This document shows, piece after piece, positions 1-4,833 of a stretch of 6,966 nt of DNA (positions within the stretch are counted from its first letter, which is position 1; each line of letters starts with the position of its first letter). This DNA comes from an uncultured Roseburia sp. (GTDB lineage Bacteria; Bacillota; Clostridia; Lachnospirales; Lachnospiraceae). The notes under the pieces were generated by a model. It made no database searches. It was not told the origin of the DNA and saw only the letters and a list, made by a program, of their open reading frames with translations. Both the position numbers and the translations under genes were made by a program. The stretch is taken from assembly GCA_947564765.1 (NCBI GenBank), contig CANODN010000108.1, positions 1-6,966 of the forward strand. The letters run 5' to 3'.

Positions 1-252
1 CAGCTTTAAAAGGGGCGTGCCGTCGTCATCGCTTAATGTTTTCAGCACATCTGTAAAAATCTGACTGTCCCCATTCTTTTCCTGGCATATGGCAACCGGA
101 ATCGTATGAAAGTTTTCACTGGCATTATTGATATTGCTGAAGGCAAAATAAAACATGGTTCCTAAGATCATGGGGAATAAAAGCACCCAGAATAACTCAT
201 CTTTTTGCCGCAGAACCCATTTTATTTCATATAGAAATTCATGTAAAAACAT
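1..252 (-). CDS. ABC-2 type transporter permease, N-terminal part (runs off the window)
   Basis: This frame is open from an ATG at 252-250 to the window edge (84 codons), so only the N-terminus is visible. It begins MFLHEFLYEIKWVLRQKDE, a short cytoplasmic lead, followed by a hydrophobic helix at about residues 20-39 (FWVLLFPMILGTMFYFAFS). A polar stretch then begins (NINNASENFHTIPVAICQE). One first helix followed by a large outer domain is typical of ABC-2 permeases of the YhgE/DrrB/LnrM kind. The start is supported by GGAGG at 264-260, 7 nt upstream. It lies 14 nt after the stop of the ATPase gene, so the two are almost certainly one operon, and the permease would be the membrane half of that exporter. 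Family assignment is inferred from the fold pattern and neighbour. The substrate cannot be read, and a second permease may lie beyond the edge. Confidence 0.8.
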   Translation of the reverse strand, partial: MFLHEFLYEIKWVLRQKDELFWVLLFPMILGTMFYFAFSNINNASENFHTIPVAICQEKNGDSQIFTDVLKTLSDDDGTPLLKL

Positions 253-266
253 ATACGCTCCTCCCA

Positions 267-1208
267 TTAATCTCTCAGCTGTTTGCCGGTAATTTCCAAA
301 AATACGTCATTTAAGGTGGGCAGCTCTGAAAAGACCCTTCCAAATGCAAGTTCCTGCTTTTGCAGATATTCCAGAATGTGCACCAAATTATGCCTGCCGC
401 TGGAGCATTGGATATTGAGCTGATGATTGGTATAATCTACATCATAGACATGGGGCAGGGATTTGATGTTTGCAATATCCTTTTCGGTAATAGAAGTGAT
501 TTCTATGGATATTTTTTCGCTCTTTTTAATCATTTGTTTCAGCTCATCTGCTGTGCCCAGGGCAATATTTCTGCCGCTGTCCATAATGGCAATACGGGTG
601 CAGATCTGTTCTACTTCCTCCATATAATGGGAAGTATAAATAATGGAAGCTCCCTGGCGGTTCAATTCCACAATGCCTTCTAAAATTTTATTCCGGCTTT
701 GGGGATCTACGGCGACGGTGGGTTCGTCTAAAATAATCAGCTTTGGTTTGTGGGCAATGCCGCAGGCAATGTTTAAGCGCCGAAGCAGTCCGCCGGAAAG
801 CTTTTTTGGATAAAATTTGCGGAATTGATCCAGTTCCACAAAGGCAATGGCATCCTCTACGTACTGTCTGCGGAGTTTTTTATCCTGAATATACAGACCG
901 CAGAAATAGTCGATGTTTTCGTAAACAGTCAGAGTATCAAAAACGGCTACATTTTGCATAACAATGCCGATCTGCCGTTTCAGATCATAGCTGTTCGGGC
1001 GCATTGTTTGTCCGAAGACTTCAATGGTGCCTTTGTCAAAGGAAAGCAGAGATAAGATACAGTTAATGGCGGTTGTTTTGCCGGAGCCGTTCGGCCCAAG
1101 CAGTCCGAAAATTTCCCCTTCCTGAATTTCGATATGAAAGTGGTCTAAAGCGATTAAATCTTTATAGCGTTTTACCAGATTTTCGATTTTAATGACAGGT
1201 GTGCTCAT
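267..1208 (-). CDS. ABC-2 type exporter ATP-binding protein (DRA/CcmA-like)
   Basis: This is the nucleotide-binding subunit that powers the adjacent permease on the cytoplasmic face of the membrane. All ATPase motifs are present in order in the 313 residues: Walker A GPNGSGKT (38-45), Q-loop Gln85 in GIVMQN, signature LSGGLLRRL (137-145), Walker B LIILDEP (157-163), D-loop around VDPQSR (167-172) and switch His194 in YTSHYMEE. The signature has Leu where LSGGQ has Gln, a frequent variation in this exporter family. Residues about 230-313 form the extra C-terminal domain, ending in the family-typical TLNDVFLEITGKQLRD. The length is normal for drug or bacteriocin exporters. The ATG at 1208-1206 has AAGGA 7 nt upstream. 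It is transcribed divergently from a kinase/regulator pair, as in YvfRSTU or LnrJK-LMN-like resistance modules, so a role in peptide, lipid or antibiotic export or detoxification is likely. The actual substrate is unknown. Confidence 0.93.
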   Translation of the reverse strand: MSTPVIKIENLVKRYKDLIALDHFHIEIQEGEIFGLLGPNGSGKTTAINCILSLLSFDKGTIEVFGQTMRPNSYDLKRQIGIVMQNVAVFDTLTVYENIDYFCGLYIQDKKLRRQYVEDAIAFVELDQFRKFYPKKLSGGLLRRLNIACGIAHKPKLIILDEPTVAVDPQSRNKILEGIVELNRQGASIIYTSHYMEEVEQICTRIAIMDSGRNIALGTADELKQMIKKSEKISIEITSITEKDIANIKSLPHVYDVDYTNHQLNIQCSSGRHNLVHILEYLQKQELAFGRVFSELPTLNDVFLEITGKQLRD

Positions 1209-1258
1209 AAATAGTCCTTTCTGTTTTACCTGGGTGTCAGGTTATTGTTGCAATTGTT

Positions 1259-1273
1259 GTTATATTTACTATA
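1259..1273 (-). promoter_or_regulatory. Probable -10 region of the ABC exporter operon
   Basis: On the minus strand TATAGT (1273-1268) and, slightly downstream, TATAAC (1264-1259) are each 5/6 matches to a sigma-A -10 box, 51-60 nt before the start codon. Neither has a good -35 hexamer at 16-18 bp; the best seen is TTCTCT at 1296-1291 (3/6). A promoter weak at -35 fits one that needs an activator. The 5' leader also holds a small dyad, ACCTG-N5-CAGGT (1228-1242), of unknown meaning. Confidence 0.35.
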
Positions 1274-1319
1274 CAAAGATATCAGAAAAAAGAGAAGTGA
1301 AGGAAATCATCTCCTAAGG

Positions 1320-1331
1320 TGACAAATGTCA
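1320..1331. promoter_or_regulatory. Candidate operator: TGACA-AA-TGTCA dyad in the divergent control region
   Basis: The 12-bp sequence has perfect 5-bp inverted arms around an AA centre. Its centre (1325.5) lies about 52 bp from the minus-strand -10 box and about 55 bp from the plus-strand -10 box, almost the midpoint. That puts it near -65 of both predicted starts, a usual place for an activator. A weaker dyad (GGAAATCATCTCC, 1302-1314) lies beside it. NarL-family regulators bind short dyads of this type, so the response regulator encoded at 2505-3137 is the natural candidate ligand. This is inferred from position and symmetry only. Confidence 0.45.
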
Positions 1332-1358
1332 TTTTTTTGTAACAATTTGGTCTTTGGC

Positions 1359-1386
1359 TTCATAGTTATTATTTTTCTGTTATAAT
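1359..1386 (+). promoter_or_regulatory. Probable sigma-A promoter of the kinase/regulator/TatD operon
   Basis: A perfect TATAAT -10 box lies at 1381-1386. A partial -35 box, TTCATA (1359-1364, 4/6), is 16 bp upstream. Transcription would start near 1393, giving a leader of about 43 nt before the kinase ATG. The weak -35 box and the upstream dyad at 1320-1331 suggest activation, possibly autoregulation by the operon's own response regulator. Confidence 0.55.
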
Positions 1387-1435
1387 AAAAACAGACCCGC
1401 TGCGGAATATAAAGGAAAGACGTCAGGAGACCGGT

Positions 1436-2503
1436 ATGGATAAAACGGCAGACAAATGTATGCTATTTGCTTTTGGGAGCTTGCTGCTTTTGAGCAGTGA
1501 AGGAGGGGAGCATACTGTCATTGCGATGCTGCTTGCAGTCACGGCGGCTGCAGTTGGCATATATATAGAAGGAAAACAGATCTGGTATATTCCTTCCGTA
1601 ATCATATTTTTGCTATCCTTTTTGGAACCAGAGCTTTCGTTGGTTTTTCCGATGTTTCTATATGATCTGGTTTATTACAAAAAATATATGTTTACAGTGC
1701 CGTTTTTTCTGCTGTTTGCTGTCCGACCGCCGGGGACGGCGGAAGAAACAGCTCTGTGGGTTTGTACAGCTGCCCTTTCTGCCCTTCTTGCATATAAGAC
1801 AAAGAAAAAGCAGTTTTTGGCAAAAGAATTTATCCGCATCAGAGACAGCGGAGAAGAATTGAATCTGCTGCTAAAGGAGAAAAATGAAAGCCTTTTGGAG
1901 AAGCAGGATTATGAGATTTATCTGGCCACGTTAAAGGAGCGGAACCGGATTGCCAGAGAAATACATGATAATGTAGGGCATATGCTTTCCCGTTCGATTT
2001 TGATGACGGGAGCTCTTTTGACAGTGGAAAAAGAGGGAGCCGTGCATGAGCAGCTTTTGCATATGAAAGAAACGCTGAGCATGGCAATGGACAGTATACG
2101 TCAGAGCGTGCATGGACTCCACGATGATTCCATTGATCTGGAGCAGTCGGTAAGAGAAATTGCAGAATCCATTCAGCCGGAGTACCATGTGAAATTGGAG
2201 TATGACATGTCAGAGCATATCCCGCGGCGTGTGAAATACTGTTTGATCGCCGTTGTAAAAGAAGGGGTTTCCAATATTCTAAAGCACAGCAATGGAAGTC
2301 AGGTGCAGATCGGCTTAAGAGAGCATCCCGGGTTTTATCAATTGTCAATTGAGGATAACGGGACAGGAACCAAAGCAGAGGCCGGCAGGGGAATCGGACT
2401 TTCGAATATGAAAGAACGGGCGGAAGCATTGGGCGGAACGTTTCATATTTATAGAAACAGAGGATTTGTTGTTTTTATGACAATTCCAAAAACGGAGGAA
2501 TGA
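1436..2503 (+). CDS. Membrane sensor histidine kinase, NarL/DesK/LiaS type (HPK7-like)
   Basis: This is the sensor half of a two-component system: it autophosphorylates on His and passes phosphate to the regulator encoded next. Residues 1-125 carry about five or six short hydrophobic segments (roughly 9-20, 27-44, 49-62, 66-80, 86-96, 105-120) joined by short loops. There is no sizeable outer sensing domain, so the signal is probably sensed in or at the membrane. A charged, probably helical linker follows (about 122-165). The HisKA_3 dimerisation box ERNRIAREIHDNVGHML (168-184) holds the predicted phospho-acceptor His177. The HATPase_c domain has an N-box VKEGVSNILKHS (274-285, Asn280), a G1 box DNGTG (307-311) and a G2 box GRGIGLSNMKERAEALGG (317-334). 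All catalytic motifs look intact, and 355 residues is normal. The ATG follows AGGAG (1425-1429) by 6 nt. The divergent ABC exporter suggests sensing of an envelope-active compound. Confidence 0.92.
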   Translation: MDKTADKCMLFAFGSLLLLSSEGGEHTVIAMLLAVTAAAVGIYIEGKQIWYIPSVIIFLLSFLEPELSLVFPMFLYDLVYYKKYMFTVPFFLLFAVRPPGTAEETALWVCTAALSALLAYKTKKKQFLAKEFIRIRDSGEELNLLLKEKNESLLEKQDYEIYLATLKERNRIAREIHDNVGHMLSRSILMTGALLTVEKEGAVHEQLLHMKETLSMAMDSIRQSVHGLHDDSIDLEQSVREIAESIQPEYHVKLEYDMSEHIPRRVKYCLIAVVKEGVSNILKHSNGSQVQIGLREHPGFYQLSIEDNGTGTKAEAGRGIGLSNMKERAEALGGTFHIYRNRGFVVFMTIPKTEE

Positions 2504-2504
2504 T

Positions 2505-3137
2505 ATGAAAATAGCAATCGTGGATGATGATACCTTAGTTGCATTGTCTCTGAAAACAATTTTAGAAACAGATGAAGAAATTACGGTTGTGGGTTTGGGG
2601 AGCAGCGGAGAAGAAGCAGTCTTATTATATGAGAGAGAAAAACCGGATGTGCTCTTAATGGATATCAGAATGGATAAAATGACCGGGCTAAAAGCTGCCG
2701 AGCGGATTTTATTTAAGGATTCCCATGCGAAAATTTTATTTTTAACGACATTTTCCGACGATGAATATATTATAAAAGCGCTTCAGCTGGGGGTAAAAGG
2801 ATATATTTTGAAGCAGGATTATGAAGGGATCCTTCCGGCGATCAAAGCAGTATACGGAGGACAGACGGTATTCGGAAAAGATATAGTAGGCAAGATTTCC
2901 GGTCTTATGAATGATAATTCCGCTCCATTCGACTATAAGAGGTACAAAATTAGCGAGAAGGAACAGGAAATTATTGAGGGAGTTGCACTGGGGTTGAGCA
3001 ATAAGGAGATATCAGAAAAGCTGTTTTTAAGCGAAGGTACCGTCCGCAACTATGTCAGCGCGATTCTGGAAAAGATGGATTTAAGGGATCGGACGCAATT
3101 GGCAGTTTTTTATTACAGAAAAGGAGAAGAAGAATGA
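2505..3137 (+). CDS. DNA-binding response regulator, NarL/FixJ (LiaR-like) family
   Basis: This is the transcription factor partner of the kinase. The receiver domain (about 1-118) has the acidic pocket Asp7-Asp8-Asp9, phospho-acceptor Asp53 in LLMDIRM, switch Thr81 in FLTTFSDDEY and invariant Lys103 in YILKQD. A linker (about 125-147) leads to a LuxR/GerE helix-turn-helix at about 148-203. In it, SNKEISEKLFLSEGTVRNYV (165-184) carries the recognition helix. The length (210 aa) is typical. The ATG sits 1 nt after the kinase stop, with GGAGG (2494-2498) inside the kinase end, so translation is coupled. The TTFSDDEYI and HTH wording resemble LiaR/DesR/YvfU-type regulators. Likely targets are the divergent ABC operon and its own promoter through the dyad at 1320-1331. 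That target assignment is inference. Confidence 0.93.
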   Translation: MKIAIVDDDTLVALSLKTILETDEEITVVGLGSSGEEAVLLYEREKPDVLLMDIRMDKMTGLKAAERILFKDSHAKILFLTTFSDDEYIIKALQLGVKGYILKQDYEGILPAIKAVYGGQTVFGKDIVGKISGLMNDNSAPFDYKRYKISEKEQEIIEGVALGLSNKEISEKLFLSEGTVRNYVSAILEKMDLRDRTQLAVFYYRKGEEE

Positions 3138-3907
3138 TATTTGAGTCACATGCACATTATGATGATAAAAAATTTGATAAGGACAGAGATTTACTAATTC
3201 AAAACTTATTAAGCGGAAAAATTTGCACTATTATAAATGTAGGCGCATCTATAAGAAGCACCAAAAAGTCCATAGCCTTGGCGGAAAAATATGAACATGT
3301 TTATGTAGCAGCAGGCGTTCATCCAAGTGAGGTTTCAGAATTAAACGGGAGGACCTTTGACTGGCTGAGAAAACAGACAAAGCATGAGAAGGTTGTTGCA
3401 GTGGGGGAGATTGGTCTGGATTATTATTGGGACAAAGAGCCGGAAGTGCAAAATAAACAGCGCGGATGGTTTAAGCAACAGTTGGAGCTTGCAAAAGAAT
3501 GTCGGCTGCCGGTAATTATTCATTCCAGAGATGCGGCAGAGGATACGATGAAGGTGATGAAGGAGGTTCATGCAGAAGAAATTCCGGGTGTAGTGCATTG
3601 TTATTCCTATTCCCCGGAGCTGGCGGTCGAATTTGTGAGAATGGGATATTATATCGGCGTGGGAGGCGTTGTTACTTTTAAAAATGCAAAAAAATTAAAA
3701 GAAACAGTGGCGCGGATTCCTCTTGAGAAAATTCTGTTGGAAACAGATACGCCCTATATGGCGCCGGAGCCTCACCGGGGTAAACGGAATCATTCCGGGT
3801 ATCTGACATTTGTCGCAGAAAAAATTGCAGAGATAAAAGAAATTTCGGTGGAAGAAGTAGAAGAGGTTACAAAGAAAAATGCAGAAAGTCTGTTTCGAGT
3901 TTCGTAA
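3134..3907 (+). CDS. TatD-family metal-dependent hydrolase (putative DNase)
   Basis: This is a TIM-barrel amidohydrolase-like enzyme of the TatD family, whose studied members are metal-dependent 3'-5' exo- or endo-deoxyribonucleases. The family's metal-site signatures are present: HxH at His6/His8 (FESHAHYDD), Glu92 in VGEIGLDYYWD, His130 in VIIHSRDA, His155 in GVVHCYSYS and Asp205 in LLETDTPYMAPEPHRGKRN. The family motif GVHP (61-64) is also there. At 257 residues it is full length with no missing ligand. The ATG overlaps the regulator stop by 4 nt (ATGA), with AAGGAG (3121-3126) 7 nt upstream, so it is translationally coupled to the two-component genes. Why a TatD enzyme sits in a signalling operon is not evident. 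Several TatD paralogues are common in Firmicutes, so a specific gene name is not assigned. Cytoplasmic, as no signal peptide is seen. Confidence 0.93.
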   Translation: MIFESHAHYDDKKFDKDRDLLIQNLLSGKICTIINVGASIRSTKKSIALAEKYEHVYVAAGVHPSEVSELNGRTFDWLRKQTKHEKVVAVGEIGLDYYWDKEPEVQNKQRGWFKQQLELAKECRLPVIIHSRDAAEDTMKVMKEVHAEEIPGVVHCYSYSPELAVEFVRMGYYIGVGGVVTFKNAKKLKETVARIPLEKILLETDTPYMAPEPHRGKRNHSGYLTFVAEKIAEIKEISVEEVEEVTKKNAESLFRVS

Positions 3908-3926
3908 AAACGAAACGGAATCTTTT
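3890..3926 (+). terminator. Probable Rho-independent terminator of the kinase-regulator-TatD operon
   Basis: GTTTCGT (3899-3905) pairs with ACGAAAC (3910-3916) around an AAAA loop. An alternative, slightly longer stem uses CTGTTTCG (3890-3897) with CGAAACGG (3911-3918), because TTTCG occurs twice. A CTTTTT run (3921-3926) follows after 3-5 nt. The TAA stop (3905-3907) lies inside the hairpin. The stem is short and the T-run slightly displaced, so termination may be incomplete. Confidence 0.5.
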
Positions 3927-3937
3927 TCATCCTGATA

Positions 3938-3966
3938 TTGACAGAACAATATTTAAGTAGTAGTAT
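3938..3966 (+). promoter_or_regulatory. Sigma-A promoter of trhA
   Basis: A perfect TTGACA -35 box (3938-3943) is followed by a 17-bp spacer and TAGTAT (3961-3966, 4/6 to TATAAT). Transcription would begin near 3973, giving a leader of about 55 nt before the trhA start at 4028. The -10 box lies within the left arm of the inverted repeat at 3960-3998, so access may be controlled by a repressor. Confidence 0.72.
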
Positions 3967-3998
3967 TGAATAAAAGGTAACATAGTAATCAATACTAC
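3960..3998. promoter_or_regulatory. Inverted repeat GTAGTATTGA...TCAATACTAC over the trhA -10/start region (candidate operator)
   Basis: Perfect 10-bp arms (3960-3969 and 3989-3998) are separated by 19 bp. The left arm contains the -10 hexamer and the right arm lies at about +17 to +26 of the predicted start. No T-run follows, so it is not a normal terminator. The position suits a repressor operator, or a hairpin in the leader if transcription starts further upstream. Its outer 7 bp recur exactly at 6134-6140 and 6164-6170. Confidence 0.5.
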
Positions 3999-4012
3999 AT
4001 AATATAGAGTCA

Positions 4013-4020
4013 AAAGGAGG
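4013..4020 (+). promoter_or_regulatory. Ribosome binding site that fixes the trhA start
   Basis: AAAGGAGG ends at 4020, 7 nt before the ATG at 4028. Another ATG, in a different frame at 4021, directly abuts this site and cannot be used efficiently, so the longer reading from 4021 is rejected. Confidence 0.8.
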
Positions 4021-4027
4021 ATGACAT

Positions 4028-4678
4028 ATGCAGATTACAATTCGAGAACCCGGAAGTGCGATTACACATTATATCGGAATGCTGTTATCTTTATTTGCAG
4101 CAGCGCCTTTGCTGGTGAAAGCAGAAGTCAGCCAGATTCCCTTCGCGATAACGGCAATGAGTATTTTTATACTGGCGATGATTTTATTATATGCAGCTTC
4201 TACGGTTTATCATTCCTTAAATGTAAAAGACGGCATTTTGAAAATTTTTCGGAAAGTGGATCATATGATGATTTTTGTGCTGATTGCCGGAACTTATACG
4301 CCGGTATGTATGCTGGTGCTGGGAGGAAAGACAGGTATGCTTTTACTGGCAGCTATCTGGGGAATTGCCATTGTTGGGATTCTTTTAAAAATCTTCTGGA
4401 TCAATTGTCCGAAATGGTTTTCTTCTATTATATATATTGCCATGGGCTGGGTATGTCTTTTCGTGATGCCGGTGCTTGTGACAAAGCTTTCTCCGGCGGC
4501 ATTTCTGTGGCTTTTGGCAGGCGGGATTTTGTATACGGCAGGCGGTGTTATTTATGCGTTGAAATTAAAAGGGTTTAATCAACTGCATAAATATTTCGGA
4601 AGCCATGAGATATTTCATCTGTTTGTTATGGCAGGGAGCTTTTGCCATTTTGTTGTGATGTATTGTTTTGTTGTGTAG
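4028..4678 (+). CDS. trhA: TrhA/hemolysin III (PAQR) family membrane protein
   Basis: This is a seven-helix integral membrane protein of the PAQR/HlyIII family. Hemolysin activity was described for Bacillus cereus HlyIII, while bacterial relatives are now linked to membrane energy and fluidity homeostasis. It opens with the family-typical EPGSAITHYIG (7-17). Helices fall at about 12-29, 38-60, 80-99, 102-122, 131-151, 157-178 and 195-215. The presumed metal-site residues are His62 in STVYHS, Asp78 in KVDHMM, and His193/His197 in GSHEIFHLF, with IAGTYTP (86-92) also conserved. At 216 residues the protein is full length. It has its own promoter with an inverted repeat over the -10 box. No clear hairpin terminator follows; only an unpaired T-run (4685-4689) is seen, so read-through into the hydrolase gene is possible. 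The biochemical function remains unsettled for the family. Confidence 0.93.
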   Translation: MQITIREPGSAITHYIGMLLSLFAAAPLLVKAEVSQIPFAITAMSIFILAMILLYAASTVYHSLNVKDGILKIFRKVDHMMIFVLIAGTYTPVCMLVLGGKTGMLLLAAIWGIAIVGILLKIFWINCPKWFSSIIYIAMGWVCLFVMPVLVTKLSPAAFLWLLAGGILYTAGGVIYALKLKGFNQLHKYFGSHEIFHLFVMAGSFCHFVVMYCFVV

Positions 4679-4699
4679 AAAGATTTTTTCGCAATAGGG

Positions 4700-4728
4700 T
4701 TGACAAGGTTACAGGAGTATGCTATGAT
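4700..4728 (+). promoter_or_regulatory. Strong sigma-A promoter of the cell-wall hydrolase gene
   Basis: A perfect TTGACA -35 box (4700-4705), an exact 17-bp spacer and TATGAT (4723-4728, 5/6) form a near-consensus promoter. Transcription would begin near 4735, giving an AT-rich leader of about 100 nt. That leader contains small AT dyads (ACTTA-A-TAAGT at 4786-4796, TATTTT-N5-AAAATA at 4803-4819) that are too weak to call a riboswitch. Confidence 0.8.
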
Positions 4729-4733
4729 CTGAC

Positions 4734-4750
4734 CGTAATAAATTTGTAAC
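4734..4750 (+). promoter_or_regulatory. WalR-box-like direct repeat at the hydrolase transcription start
   Basis: CGTAAT (4734-4739), five bases, then TGTAAC (4745-4750) match the published WalR consensus TGTWAH-N5-TGTWAH of Bacillus and Staphylococcus with one mismatch (first base C). A further TGTAAT follows at 4754-4759 but with the wrong period. WalRK controls wall hydrolase genes, which fits the gene downstream. The site overlaps the predicted +1, a position that would favour repression. The motif is short and AT-rich, so chance is a real alternative. Confidence 0.35.
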
Positions 4751-4824
4751 AAATGTAATATTTCTGAATAAAAATGTGAAAAGATACTTAATAAGTCGAA
4801 CATATTTTATCAGAAAATACACTT

Positions 4825-4829
4825 GGAGG
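4825..4829 (+). promoter_or_regulatory. Ribosome binding site of the hydrolase gene, with tandem ATG starts
   Basis: GGAGG ends 4 nt before the ATG at 4834 and 7 nt before the in-frame ATG at 4837. The second ATG has the better spacing and may be the main start. The difference is a single Met at the head of the signal peptide. Confidence 0.6.
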
Positions 4830-4833
4830 TTGG

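Noticed and set aside
360..1055. Three small plus-strand frames opposite the ABC ATPase
   Set aside because: The minus strand encodes a complete ATPase with every motif present. The small frames show no ribosome binding site or family signature.
1327..1343. Second possible WalR-like repeat, TGTCAT-N5-TGTAAC, upstream of the kinase
   Set aside because: The first half breaks the consensus at position 4 and is part of the better-explained TGACA-AA-TGTCA dyad. The gene is not a typical WalR target.
1839..2429. Long minus-strand open frame of 196 codons opposite the kinase gene
   Set aside because: It lies wholly antisense to a kinase with intact catalytic motifs. Its translation has no recognisable domain and an odd Pro/Ser/Leu/His composition, and its existence follows from the codon use of the sense gene.
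4021..4578. Plus-strand 185-codon frame overlapping trhA in another frame
   Set aside because: Its ATG directly abuts the ribosome binding site, its translation is a low-quality Cys/Arg-rich sequence, and the overlapping frame from 4028 is a clear TrhA/HlyIII protein with correct spacing.
4685..4699. T-run after trhA as a Rho-independent terminator
   Set aside because: No GC-containing hairpin precedes the T-run, so a terminator cannot be supported.
4735..4833. Possible riboswitch in the 100-nt leader of the hydrolase gene
   Set aside because: Only short AT-only dyads are present. No multi-stem fold, conserved ligand-binding motif or expression-platform terminator could be seen.
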